Positions 17,209 to 26,170 of a stretch of 64,000 nucleotides of DNA are shown here, in pieces; position 1 is the stretch's first letter; every line of letters begins with the position of its first letter. The notes below the pieces were generated by a model, which was given only the letters and a program-made list of their open reading frames with translations, ran no database searches and had not been told where the DNA came from. Source of the stretch: Poindextera sp036272595 (GTDB taxonomy: Bacteria > Pseudomonadota > Alphaproteobacteria > Caulobacterales > Caulobacteraceae); assembly GCA_036272595.1 (NCBI GenBank), contig DATAYM010000010.1, forward strand, positions 10,284 to 74,283, in the 5' to 3' direction. The translations under genes were made by a program, and so were the position numbers.

Positions 17209-18330
17209 ATGATCGTCACGGACGTGGTAATCATAGGCGGCGGCGTCGCCGGCGCGTCGCTTGGCTACCGTCTGGCCGGGCATTGCCGGGCGGTGATCGT
17301 CGAGGCCGAGGACCAGCCGGGCTACCACTCAACGGGCCGCTCCGCGGCGCTCTACACCACGACCTATGGCCAGCCGATAATCCGTTCACTGACGATCTCC
17401 GGCCGAGAGTTCTTCCTGTCGCCGCCGCCGGGGTTCACCGACGTTCCCCTGATGCGTCCCCGCAAGGTGCTCTGGATCGGGCGCGCCGATCAGGACGCCA
17501 GCCTTCAGGCGCTGACGGAGGCGATGGCCGCCGATCGCAGCGCGGCCGCGTGCAGCATCGCCGAGGCGCTCGATCTGTGCCCGATCCTTGACCCCGACTA
17601 TGTCGCCGGAGCCATCCTCGAGCCCGGTGGATTCGACATCGACGTACATGCCCTGCACCAGGGCTACCTGGCCGGGTTCCGCCGCGCCGGCGGCGCGCTC
17701 GCCACGGGGGGCCGGGTTCGAGCCGTCAGCCGATCCGATGACGGCTGGGAGGTCGCGACCCAGAGCGAAACCTACAGCTGCCGCGTGGTCGTCAATGCCG
17801 CCGGGGCCTGGGCGGACGAGGTCGCGTCACTGGCCGGCGCCACGCCGGTCGGCCTGGTCCCCAAGCGCAGAACCGCGCTCACCTTCGATCCTCCGCCGGG
17901 CGTGGCCACGGCGGACTGGCCGTGCGTCCTCGACGTCGACGAGACCTTCTATTTCAAGCCGGAGGTCGGGCGCATCCTGGCCTCCCCGGCGGACGAGACT
18001 CCGTCGGCGCCTTGCGACGCGCAACCGGAAGAGCTGGACATCGCCCTGACCGTCGACCGCGTCGAGGCGGCGACCACCCTTTCCGTCCGGCGGATCGTCA
18101 GCCGATGGGCGGGCCTGCGCACCTTCGCCGGCGACAAGACGCCGGTCGTCGGCATGGACCCGGACGCGCCCGGCTTCTTCTGGCTCGCCGGCCAGGGCGG
18201 TTACGGCATCATGACGTCGCCGGCCCTTAGCGCGCTGGCCGCGGCGCTGATTCTCGACGAGCCGATTTCCGAGGCCGACTACGGAGCGGGTGTGACGCCC
18301 GAGGCGCTCAGCCCGGCGCGGTTCCGCTGA
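17209..18330 (+). CDS. FAD-dependent oxidoreductase, glycine/D-amino acid oxidase (DadA-like) family
   Basis: A 373-residue flavoprotein. The dinucleotide-binding glycine motif IGGGVAGASLGYRL (9-22) is followed by VEAEDQPGYHSTGRSAALY, where the HSTGRSAA segment is typical of the DAO family (glycine oxidase, D-amino-acid dehydrogenase, dimethylglycine/sarcosine oxidase). The C-terminus GFFWLAGQGGYGIMTSPALS is the usual second FAD contact. It should oxidise the C-N bond of a D-, N-methyl or simple amino acid. The ATG at 17209 is chosen because it places the Rossmann strand at the N-terminus. It follows the GlxA regulator by 116 bases and is convergent with the S12 hydrolase. The substrate is unassigned. 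Confidence 0.86.
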   Translation: MIVTDVVIIGGGVAGASLGYRLAGHCRAVIVEAEDQPGYHSTGRSAALYTTTYGQPIIRSLTISGREFFLSPPPGFTDVPLMRPRKVLWIGRADQDASLQALTEAMAADRSAAACSIAEALDLCPILDPDYVAGAILEPGGFDIDVHALHQGYLAGFRRAGGALATGGRVRAVSRSDDGWEVATQSETYSCRVVVNAAGAWADEVASLAGATPVGLVPKRRTALTFDPPPGVATADWPCVLDVDETFYFKPEVGRILASPADETPSAPCDAQPEELDIALTVDRVEAATTLSVRRIVSRWAGLRTFAGDKTPVVGMDPDAPGFFWLAGQGGYGIMTSPALSALAAALILDEPISEADYGAGVTPEALSPARFR

Positions 18331-18366
18331 GCGGGCTCGCTCGGCCGCGGACGACCTGTTGGCGCC

Positions 18367-19953
18367 CTAGCCTTTCCGCACGAACGACAGGCGCGTCGTG
18401 CGCGCGGTGCTCAGGTCGAAGCCGGTGACGGTGTCGCCGTCGGCGGCGAATTCCAGCACGCCACCAAAGCCGGTGTCGCCGAGCCTGGAGGTCCAGATCA
18501 GCGGCGCCAGACGCGTCATGCTGAAGACATCGCGTCCGTAGGGGCCATCCATGGTCACGCTGGGCGCGCCGTCCACGACCTTGACCGTCGCGGTGGCCTC
18601 GACCTCGTCGCAGCCATAGAGCCCGGCGATGCGGGCGGCCTCGTCCAGGGGCTCGTCGTCGCCGGCGGCGATGCGGCGAAAGACCCCGGTCGAGCCGCGG
18701 GTGTCGACGCTCACCGCATCGGGATCGCCCGCAACCCTCGACACCACCAAGTCCACCACGGGAATCGTGCAGACCATGCGTCCCTCCCCTTCCACGCGCA
18801 TGGGAACCTTCGCGCCATGCAATTCGGCGGTCAGCTGGCCGTCGGCTTCCTCGACCTTCAACGGGGCGGCGGTGTCGGGGCCAAAGTAGACGCCGACCGG
18901 AGCCGGTCCTTCCGGCTTCGCCGCCGGCTCCGCCGCAAGGCCAAGGCAGGCGTCGATCACCTGGAAGCCGAGCGGCTGCACGGGCGTGTCGCCGCGATTG
19001 GCGATGATGATGACATCCAGACCAAGCGCCTCGACGGTCAGGCCCATGCAGACGCCGCCGTTCACCCCGCCGGCGTGGTGCAGGACGGTCAGCCCGCGAT
19101 AGTCGCTCACCATGAGGCCAAGGGCGTAGTCGGCCGTGCGCCCGTTGTTCAGGCGCATCGGCGTCTTCATCTGGCGCCAGGTCTCGGCGTTTCCGACCAC
19201 CGGCCGGTGCATGTGCTTCAGCCAGATCAGCATGTCCTCGACGGTGGAGACCATCGCCCCCTCGCCGCTGATCGAGACGCCGAAATAGCCGCGGTCAAAG
19301 CGGCCGTCGGCCTGGCGCAGGTGCAGGGAGGCGGAATTCGGCAACATTTCGTCGTCGGTGCGCTTGACCCGGGTGTCGATCATGCCGATCGGCGCGAAGA
19401 TGCGTTCCTCCTGGAATTGGACAAAGTCCTGGCCGGAGATGCGCTCGACGATCAGCGACAGCAGGTTGTAGCCGCCGTTGTTGTAGCTGTAGCGCTCGCC
19501 GACCGGAAAGTTGACGCCCCTCTGCCGACTCAAGAGCGTGAGCGCGCTGTCCGCCGGCGCCGGGCGGGCGAAGTTGCCGGTCTGGAACATCAGGTCGATG
19601 TGGCAGCGCATGCCGCTGGTGTGGGTCATGAAGTGGCGCAGCGTCATGGCCTCGGCCCAGTCGGGCAGTTCGGGAACGTGTCGCCGCACGGGATCGTCGA
19701 TGGACAGCCTGCCCTCCTCCCGCAGCAGCATCACCGCCAGGCAGGTGAACATCTTCGAGGTCGAGCCGATGCGCATGCGGGTGCGAGGGGTGTTGACGAC
19801 CGGCAGTTCGAAACTGGCCAGGCCATAGCCGGCGCGCCAGGTCCCGGCGTCCGGGTGCGAGACGCCGACGACGACGCCGGGTTCATCCGAGCGGTTCCAC
19901 GGCGCGAACAGCGCGGCCATGGCCTTCGGATCGATCGTGACGGTTGGCTGCAT
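18367..19953 (-). CDS. Serine hydrolase, beta-lactamase (S12) family, second copy
   Basis: A 528-residue S12-type serine hydrolase without signal peptide. Motifs are STSK (Ser64, Lys67), YNN in RYSYNNGGYN, and HHAGG as the third box. The first 360 residues are the catalytic domain; the last 160 look like the beta-barrel lipocalin-type extension found in D-aminopeptidase/D-amino acid amidase relatives, though I see no diagnostic residues. It starts 50 bases after the PLP enzyme on the same strand and is probably the third gene of the symporter-PLP enzyme-hydrolase operon driven from 22.7 kb. A D-residue-specific aminopeptidase or amidase is attractive in this context but unproven. Confidence 0.85.
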   Translation of the reverse strand: MQPTVTIDPKAMAALFAPWNRSDEPGVVVGVSHPDAGTWRAGYGLASFELPVVNTPRTRMRIGSTSKMFTCLAVMLLREEGRLSIDDPVRRHVPELPDWAEAMTLRHFMTHTSGMRCHIDLMFQTGNFARPAPADSALTLLSRQRGVNFPVGERYSYNNGGYNLLSLIVERISGQDFVQFQEERIFAPIGMIDTRVKRTDDEMLPNSASLHLRQADGRFDRGYFGVSISGEGAMVSTVEDMLIWLKHMHRPVVGNAETWRQMKTPMRLNNGRTADYALGLMVSDYRGLTVLHHAGGVNGGVCMGLTVEALGLDVIIIANRGDTPVQPLGFQVIDACLGLAAEPAAKPEGPAPVGVYFGPDTAAPLKVEEADGQLTAELHGAKVPMRVEGEGRMVCTIPVVDLVVSRVAGDPDAVSVDTRGSTGVFRRIAAGDDEPLDEAARIAGLYGCDEVEATATVKVVDGAPSVTMDGPYGRDVFSMTRLAPLIWTSRLGDTGFGGVLEFAADGDTVTGFDLSTARTTRLSFVRKG

Positions 19954-20003
19954 GGCTGGCTTACCTTAAGGGCTGCAAACGGGCGTTGGGATCGCACCGG
20001 ACC

Positions 20004-21293
20004 TCAGAAGAAGGTCTGGATCGCGGAAGTGACGGCGTAGTCGTTGTCCACCAGATAGATCAGGCGCCAGCGATCGAAGGTGGTGCAGGGGTGCGAGACG
20101 CCGAGCGCGACCAGGTCGCCGACGGCGATGTCGACGCCGTCTGGGAAGACCATGTGCGCGTGCTGGTCGTTGATCGCCACGATTTCCCAGGCGCCGGCGA
20201 TATCGCGCGGCGCCTCATCGCGGCCCGGCCGGTACTGCTTCAGCGGCGTCGGCGCTCCGGCGTCATGCCCGAAGTCCCGCCGACCGGCGGCTAGAATCGC
20301 CCGGCGCGGCTCCGGCACGGACAGCACGTGCGCCCAGACCTCCAGGGCGTTCTGGAAACCGCCGGGGACATCCCGCGCCCTTTGCGAACGTTCGCGCACA
20401 TCGCCGAACAGCCGCTCGTAGAGGCCGGCGTCGTGGGTGAGATAGCAGCCGCTGCGCAGCACCAGCGCCACCGGTTTCGACAGGGCAAGGCCCGCCAGCC
20501 GCTCGACGACCAGGTCGTAGTAGGCCGAGCCGCCGGCGCTGACGATCACCTCATCGCCGGCGAAGAGCGCCTCGGCATCCATGGCTTCGGCGGCCCCGGC
20601 GACGGCGTCCAGCAGCGAGGCGGCCTTGAACGCGCCTTCGCCGCCCGGCAGGCCCTGGTTCAGCCCTTCGTAGCCCTCCACGCCGGCCAGGCTCAGGTGC
20701 GGCGCGGCTAGACTGACCGCCCTGGCGACCGCGAGCGCCGTCTCCGGATTCCGACACCCCGTCCGCCCGCCAACGGCGCCCAGTTCGACCAGGACGCCGA
20801 TCGGCCGGCCGGCCGGCTGGGCCGCCGCGGCGGCGGCGAGGCGGCGAACGCCTTCAAGACTGTCCGCCAGGCAGTAGACCTCCAGCCGCGGATCCGTCCG
20901 CAGCTCGCCCAGGACGTAGGCGATGTCCTGGGCGCCGACGAACTCGTTGGCCACCAGGATGCGCTGCACGCCCGCCTGCCGCGCCACGCGCATCTGCTGG
21001 GCGGTGGCGACGGTGAGGCCCCAGGCGCCGTCGGCGATCTGCATGGCGAAGAGGTCGGGGCTCATGGTCGTCTTGCCGTGCGGCGCGAGCTTCGCGCCCG
21101 AGCTGGCCAGGAAGGCGCGCATCCAGCGGCTGTTGTTGGCCATCGCCGAAGCGCGCAGCACCGCGACGGGCAACGGCAGGTCTTCGGCCAGCAGCCGCCA
21201 GCCCTGATCGCCGATGTCCGACAGCCGCAGGCCGCCCGAGCCGTGCGGCAAACCCTTGGTGCGCCCGTCGAGGATGGCGTCGGTTCCGCCCAT
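20004..21293 (-). CDS. PLP-dependent D-amino acid deaminase / D-threonine aldolase-like enzyme (alanine racemase fold)
   Basis: A 429-residue fold-type III PLP enzyme of the DSD1/D-threonine-aldolase superfamily. The PLP lysine is in LAPHGKTTMSP (Lys74), VANEFVG and LVELGAVGGRTGCR line the barrel, and the C-terminal domain has NDQHAHM and LVALGVSHPCTTFDRW, with the histidine and cysteine that bind metal in D-serine dehydratases. Relatives are annotated as amino acid deaminases acting on D-3-hydroxy or similar amino acids. Its start codon overlaps the symporter stop by one base (TGATG), so the two are translationally coupled. It suggests that the imported compound yields a D-amino acid. Confidence 0.85.
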   Translation of the reverse strand: MGGTDAILDGRTKGLPHGSGGLRLSDIGDQGWRLLAEDLPLPVAVLRASAMANNSRWMRAFLASSGAKLAPHGKTTMSPDLFAMQIADGAWGLTVATAQQMRVARQAGVQRILVANEFVGAQDIAYVLGELRTDPRLEVYCLADSLEGVRRLAAAAAAQPAGRPIGVLVELGAVGGRTGCRNPETALAVARAVSLAAPHLSLAGVEGYEGLNQGLPGGEGAFKAASLLDAVAGAAEAMDAEALFAGDEVIVSAGGSAYYDLVVERLAGLALSKPVALVLRSGCYLTHDAGLYERLFGDVRERSQRARDVPGGFQNALEVWAHVLSVPEPRRAILAAGRRDFGHDAGAPTPLKQYRPGRDEAPRDIAGAWEIVAINDQHAHMVFPDGVDIAVGDLVALGVSHPCTTFDRWRLIYLVDNDYAVTSAIQTFF

Positions 21294-22687
21294 CAGATCA
21301 CGCCCAGCGCCGTCTCGCCGGCCACGGCGGCGGCGAGCACCGCGGCCCGGGCCTCGCGCGATTCCAGCCGGCTGCGGATGATCTGTTGGCGCCGCCGATC
21401 GATCGGGAAGAACCAGGCGAACAGGATCGACAGGGCGTAAAGCACCGAGGGCGCGATGACGTAGGCGATCTTCAGGCCGAGGATGGCGTGCGGCGCATTG
21501 TGGACCCCGAGCTTGGGCTGATAGCCCATCAGTCCAACGATCAGCAGCGCCAGGGCGCCGCCGGGGATCGCATTGAGCTTCACCACGAACGATAGCAGCC
21601 CGGAATAGACCGCCGCGCGCTTCGCGCCGGTCCGCCAGGTATCGTAATCGATCACGTCCCCGAGCACCGACAGAGCGGCGACGGCGCTCACCGCGTTGGC
21701 GAAGGCGATCGGCAGGATGATCAGCAGCAGCGGGATGACCGCCGCCGGCGAACGCGGAACCAGCAGGATCAGCGGCAGGATGACCACGCCGATCGCCATG
21801 GAGCCGGCCCAGGCCTGGCGCTTGCCCACCCGGTTCACGACCATCGGCACCAGCGGCATGAAGGCCAGGGTCGCCACCGCCAGGAAGATCATCAGGAAGA
21901 CGAATTGCTTGGCGAGCCCGAGGTAGTTGGAGAAATAGAGGAAGGTCAGCGCGCCGAACATGCCGCCGGAGAAACCGTTCAGGACGAAACCGGTCAGGAA
22001 CAGCCAGAACGGCCGGTTGCCGCGCACGATCGAAATCAGATCCCTGAATTTGTAGCCGCTGTCGCGTTCGGCCGCGATGCTGGCGGGGGCCCAGAGAACC
22101 GCAATGGCGACCATCACGGGCGCCGCCACCGCCACCAGCCAGGCGGTGAAGTGAAGCGTCTGCGGCGTCACCGCCGTGGTCGGAAAGATCGGCAGCAGCG
22201 GCAGGAGCAGAAAGCTGAGCGCGCCCAGCCCCTGGGTGAAGGTGCGGAAGGTCAGCACCCTCGATCGCTCGTCGTAGTCGCGAGTGATCTCGAACGCCCA
22301 CGCGGCGTGCGGGACCTCGATCAGCGACCAGGCCAGATAGATCGCGGTGTACCAGATCAGAAAATACAGGAAGCTCGGATGCGGCGGCGGCGCGAACAGG
22401 AACCAGGCCGAGATCACCGTCAGCACCCCGCCGGCGACCACCCAGGGCTTGCGCCGGCCCAGCCGGCCGCGCGTATGGTCGGAGAGATAGCCGATCAGGG
22501 GATCGATAAACACGTCGCAGCTGCGCGAGATGAGCAGAGCGAGCCCGATCGAGGCGAGGCTGAGCCCGAAATCGGTGGCGTAGAGGGTCGGCACGATGCT
22601 GGCGGCCGGCGAATGCACCAGGGCGGACAAAAAACCCGGAAGCGCGTACGCCGCCAGCGGTCCGGCGCGAACCTGATTGCGAGCCAT
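21293..22687 (-). CDS. MFS / GPH-type sodium or proton symporter
   Basis: A 464-residue inner-membrane transporter with about 12 hydrophobic helices. It has the GPH-family signature region ISRSCDVFIDPLIGYLSDHT followed by GRRKPWVVAGG, the conserved loop between helices 2 and 3. GPH symporters usually carry glycosides, but this subgroup also appears beside peptide and amino-acid catabolic genes. The ATG at 22687 is preceded by GAGG and leaves a 5' leader of roughly 60 bases from the predicted promoter at 22.75 kb. It is the first gene of an operon continuing with the PLP enzyme and probably the S12 hydrolase, and it is divergent from the second M19 gene. Confidence 0.87.
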   Translation of the reverse strand: MARNQVRAGPLAAYALPGFLSALVHSPAASIVPTLYATDFGLSLASIGLALLISRSCDVFIDPLIGYLSDHTRGRLGRRKPWVVAGGVLTVISAWFLFAPPPHPSFLYFLIWYTAIYLAWSLIEVPHAAWAFEITRDYDERSRVLTFRTFTQGLGALSFLLLPLLPIFPTTAVTPQTLHFTAWLVAVAAPVMVAIAVLWAPASIAAERDSGYKFRDLISIVRGNRPFWLFLTGFVLNGFSGGMFGALTFLYFSNYLGLAKQFVFLMIFLAVATLAFMPLVPMVVNRVGKRQAWAGSMAIGVVILPLILLVPRSPAAVIPLLLIILPIAFANAVSAVAALSVLGDVIDYDTWRTGAKRAAVYSGLLSFVVKLNAIPGGALALLIVGLMGYQPKLGVHNAPHAILGLKIAYVIAPSVLYALSILFAWFFPIDRRRQQIIRSRLESREARAAVLAAAVAGETALGVI

Positions 22688-22730
22688 GCTGACCTCATGG
22701 GCGCCGTCCGGAGAAGCGCCGGAGACCGCG

Positions 22731-22773
22731 TTGACGTGACCGTAGAGTAGTCTATGGTTTCCGGCAATAGGGC
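22731..22773. promoter_or_regulatory. Divergent promoter with 17-base operator shared with the sox/tetR region
   Basis: CCGTAGAGTAGTCTATG at 22740-22756 is repeated exactly at 31093-31109. Its core TAGAGTAGTCTA has TAGA/TCTA half-sites. Read on the minus strand, TTGCCG, a 17-base spacer and TACGGT form a promoter for the symporter operon with the palindrome in the spacer; the same arrangement occurs at 31 kb (TTGCCT-N17-TACGGT). On the plus strand TTGACG (22731-22736), 16 bases and TATGGT (22753-22758) form a promoter for the M19 gene. A TetR-type repressor, most simply the product of 31139-31735, is the likely binder. Confidence 0.7.
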
Positions 22774-22805
22774 GGCTCGAACGACCCGCCCAAGCGAGTG
22801 CGATC

Positions 22806-23972
22806 ATGGGCCAAGCCATCCAGACCAGCCCGCCGGGCGCTTTCGATTTCGGCCTGACGCCTCAGGAAGAGGCGCGCGCGCGCAGCCTGCACGCACAGTC
22901 CATCGTCGTGGACATGCTGTTCCAATACCCGGGCGGCGCGGCGATTTTCGACGAACTGCCTGACGGCGTCCTGGATCAGGCGCTGCAGGGCAAGGTGACG
23001 GCGTGGGAGCGGCTGCAGACCGCCATGAACCTGCCTTTCGATCTGGCGGTCGCGGGCAAGTCGGACCTGGTTCGCGACTGGTGGCGTCAGTCGGGCCTGT
23101 CGGCGGTCGCGGTTGGGGTGCCCGTCTCAGCCAAGGAGTCCAAGGCCAAGGACGAGGACGGCGCGCCGTGGGCCGATGGGTTGCCCTGGGTCGTCCGCGC
23201 CACCCGCGCAGCCGATTTCCGGCAGGCCAAGGCCGACGGGCGCCTGGCGGTCTACGGCAACTGCCAGCCGACCTACGGCCTGCCGCTGGAGCTCGACGCG
23301 ATCGACCGCGCCCACGCCGATGGACTGCGCAGTCTCATGATGACCTACAACCGCATGGACCATGTCGGCGTGGGCTGCACCGAGCGGATCGACGCCGGGC
23401 TCAGCCGGTTCGGCGTCCAGGTCGTGGAGCGGTGCAACGCGCTCGGCGTCATCGTCGACACCTCGCACTGCGGCCGCATGACCACCCTCGACGCCTGCCG
23501 CTTCTCGAAAAGCCCGGTGACCGCCAACCACGCCTGCGCCCAGGGTGTCCTGGCCCACGCCCGCGGCAAGAGCGATGAGGAGCTCGACGCCATCGCCGCC
23601 ACCGACGGGCTGATCGGGGTCGTGGCGGTGCCGTTCTTCCTGGCGACCGGGCGTCCGACGGTCGAGGCGATGCTCGATCACATCGACTATATCGCCGGCC
23701 GCGTCGGCTGGCGTCATGTCGGGATCGGCACCGACTGGCCGATGCAGTTGCCGATGACCCTGCTGGAGGAGACCGTCGGCGCCCTGTTGCCCGAGATCGG
23801 CTTCCGTCCGGAGGACAATATCGACGTCACCCAGACGCTGATCGGCTTCTCCGACTACCGCGACTTCCCCAACATCACCCGCGGGCTGGTGAAGCGCGGC
23901 TACGACGACGAGCAGATCCGCGGAATCCTCGGTGAGAACTTCCTGCGCGTGTTCGGCGCCGTCTGCGGCTAG
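22806..23972 (+). CDS. Divergent peptidase M19 family protein, second copy
   Basis: A 388-residue M19 (membrane dipeptidase-like) barrel without signal peptide. It keeps VDTSHCG and TANHACAQG (two metal-binding histidines) and GIGTDW. The N-terminal His-x-Asp motif is absent (SIVVDMLFQYPGG), and the bridging glutamate region reads YGNCQPTYG rather than IEGG. It is a paralogue of the protein at 7492-8514 with the shared signature GC-ER-DAGLSRFG. Canonical enzymes cleave dipeptides; loss of half the ligands predicts a mononuclear or non-peptidase enzyme. It is driven by the divergent promoter at 22.73 kb, sharing its operator with the symporter operon, and converges on the S9 peptidase. Confidence 0.83.
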   Translation: MGQAIQTSPPGAFDFGLTPQEEARARSLHAQSIVVDMLFQYPGGAAIFDELPDGVLDQALQGKVTAWERLQTAMNLPFDLAVAGKSDLVRDWWRQSGLSAVAVGVPVSAKESKAKDEDGAPWADGLPWVVRATRAADFRQAKADGRLAVYGNCQPTYGLPLELDAIDRAHADGLRSLMMTYNRMDHVGVGCTERIDAGLSRFGVQVVERCNALGVIVDTSHCGRMTTLDACRFSKSPVTANHACAQGVLAHARGKSDEELDAIAATDGLIGVVAVPFFLATGRPTVEAMLDHIDYIAGRVGWRHVGIGTDWPMQLPMTLLEETVGALLPEIGFRPEDNIDVTQTLIGFSDYRDFPNITRGLVKRGYDDEQIRGILGENFLRVFGAVCG

Positions 23973-23991
23973 GCCCCCGACGCTTCATGGT

Positions 23992-26121
23992 TCACGGCTG
24001 CAGCGTGCGGCGAAAGTGTCGCACCAGGGCGGTGAGCATGAACGGGTTCCTGGTTCCGCCGGCTGAGTCGGCGAGCAGGTGGTTGACGCCGGGAATGATG
24101 ACCTGGTCGAACGGCTTGTTGGCCGCGATGAGCGCCTCGGCGTAGGCCATGGTCTGTTCGAGCGGCGTGTTCACGTCGTCGGTCCCGGTGATGATCAGCA
24201 GATCGCCCGAGATCGCCTGGACCTTGTCGGTGTTGCGGATGACCGCGTAGCGCTCGGGGTGGTCGGCGGGCAGGCCGATATAGGACTCCACCGGCGGGCT
24301 CATGATGCCGTGGCCGAGTTCGGCCGGCGCGAGGGCGACAGCTGAACGGTAGAGGTCCGGCGCCTGGATCAGCGCGCGAATGGTGAAATAGCCGCCGAAG
24401 GAGGCGCCGAATATGCCGACGCGGGCGAGGTCCATCCACGGCCGGCTCGCCGCGGCCTGGCGCAGAGCGCCGGCGTGGTCAGCGATCTCGTAGTCGCCGA
24501 GGCGATCCACCACGACATCCTGGAAGGCCTTGCCGCGCCCCGGCGTGCCCCGGCCGTCGAGCATGACCAGGATGAAGCCCAGCTGCGCCAGGGCCGCGGC
24601 CGCGCCTGGACCGAACGCGTGCGGCGTGAACAGCGTCTGGGCCCCGGCGTAGATGTATTCGATCACCGGGTAACGCCGCGCGGGGTCGAAGTCCGCCGGC
24701 TTGTAGATCAGCCCGTGCAGCGGGGTCGCGCCATCCGCCGCCAGGGCGGTGAATGGCTCCGGCGCAATCCAGCCGAGGACCTGCAGTCCCGTCGAATCGG
24801 CATCGGACAGGCTCGCGGTCCAGCGGCCGTCGGCGGCGCGCAGTTCGGTCCGCGGCGCGCGATCGGGCGCCGAGTTGGTGGCGACGTAACAGTCCCCTTG
24901 CGGCGAAAGCACGGCCTCGTGGACCCCGGCGCCGGCGCTCAGCTGGGTTCGCGCGCCGGTCTCGAGGCTCGCCCTGAACAGCTGGGCGTCATAGGGCCGC
25001 GCCGCGTCGGGCTGGGCCCGGTAGAAGACCGCGCCGGCGTCTTCGTCGACGCCGACGATATTGGTGACGGGATAGCCGTCCTCCGTCAGCCGGCGGATCA
25101 GTCCGCCGTCGGCGCCGTACAGGTAAAGCTGGCTCCAGCCGGAGCGCTCGGACTGCCAGATGAACCGTCCGTCCGACAGCAGGCGGATCGGCGGTCCCTC
25201 GCGGATGAAGGTCGGGGTCCAGTAGAGGAAGCTCTCCGAGCGCTCTTCGAACAGGGTCCGCGCGCCGCCGGTCGCGATATCGTGCTCGATGATCTCGACA
25301 TGCTTGGCCACGCGATCCAGCCGCGCGTAGCGAAGCGTCGAGCCGTCCGGACTGAAGCCCAGGATGAAGGCGTAGTGGCTCTCGTCTCCGCCGCCGATGT
25401 GGGCCGCCGCCCCGGTCTCGCGGTCGATGAGGAACACCTGCCAGATCTGGATCGGGCCGTCGGCCCGCGGGTAGACCTGCCAGTCGATCCGGCGCGCTTC
25501 GCCCGTCCAGTCGACCAAGGGCACGCGGTAGACCGCCCGTTCGTTGATGCGCATGGCCGCGATGTATCGCCCATCCGGCGACCAGTGGGCGCCGCCCGTG
25601 CTCCAGCGCCGATCGCTCGCCCCATCCTCGGTGAGCCGGTGCATCGCCCCGCCCTCCCGGGCGCGCAGCCAGAGGTCTTGATCCTTGAGCGTCAAGAACC
25701 AGGCGCGATCCGGGCTCGAAACCTCGCGCTCGGGGGGAAAGACCGTGGGATAGCCCGGCCGCGTCACCTGGGGCTCATGGCTGGCCTGCGCCGCGATCTC
25801 TTCGGCGGTGAGCTCGCGAACCGCGCCGCCCAGCGGCTCGAGTTCAAACCACCGCGCTCCGGTCACGGCCAGGAGTTCGCCGTTCGATCCCAGGCGGATG
25901 GACTGCGGCGCCCCGCCGCCCAGGCTCGCGGCGTCCAGGCTCCAGCGGACCTTGCCGGCCGCGCGCTCGACGAGCCGCACCACCGGCGCGTCGCCCGAGC
26001 GCTCGATGAAGGCGAGACCGTCCTCGACCCACACCGGCTCGATGCGCCCGCCCTTCACCAGGTTCGGATCGGCCAACAGCGCCCAATACCGCGCCTCGCC
26101 GTCCATCTTGTTGTCGGTCAT
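23992..26121 (-). CDS. S9 family peptidase (dipeptidyl-peptidase IV / prolyl oligopeptidase type)
   Basis: A 709-residue serine peptidase. The first 450 or so residues are a DPP IV-like beta-propeller (repeated SPDG-type turns, e.g. HWSPDGRYIAAMR, GFSPDGSTLRYAR). The C-terminal alpha/beta hydrolase domain carries GASFGGY (Ser574), TGTDDVNTP (Asp649) and GVNHLL (His681). There is no signal peptide, so it probably acts in the cytoplasm on short imported peptides, releasing dipeptides after Pro/Ala-like residues. It begins 49 bases after soxG on the same strand and is likely the last gene of the sox operon. That linkage couples peptide cleavage to N-demethylation. Confidence 0.9.
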   Translation of the reverse strand: MTDNKMDGEARYWALLADPNLVKGGRIEPVWVEDGLAFIERSGDAPVVRLVERAAGKVRWSLDAASLGGGAPQSIRLGSNGELLAVTGARWFELEPLGGAVRELTAEEIAAQASHEPQVTRPGYPTVFPPEREVSSPDRAWFLTLKDQDLWLRAREGGAMHRLTEDGASDRRWSTGGAHWSPDGRYIAAMRINERAVYRVPLVDWTGEARRIDWQVYPRADGPIQIWQVFLIDRETGAAAHIGGGDESHYAFILGFSPDGSTLRYARLDRVAKHVEIIEHDIATGGARTLFEERSESFLYWTPTFIREGPPIRLLSDGRFIWQSERSGWSQLYLYGADGGLIRRLTEDGYPVTNIVGVDEDAGAVFYRAQPDAARPYDAQLFRASLETGARTQLSAGAGVHEAVLSPQGDCYVATNSAPDRAPRTELRAADGRWTASLSDADSTGLQVLGWIAPEPFTALAADGATPLHGLIYKPADFDPARRYPVIEYIYAGAQTLFTPHAFGPGAAAALAQLGFILVMLDGRGTPGRGKAFQDVVVDRLGDYEIADHAGALRQAAASRPWMDLARVGIFGASFGGYFTIRALIQAPDLYRSAVALAPAELGHGIMSPPVESYIGLPADHPERYAVIRNTDKVQAISGDLLIITGTDDVNTPLEQTMAYAEALIAANKPFDQVIIPGVNHLLADSAGGTRNPFMLTALVRHFRRTLQP

Positions 26122-26170
26122 GAGAACACCACTGTGCGTTGAGCGTTGGGGAGGATGAACCGGGCGACTC

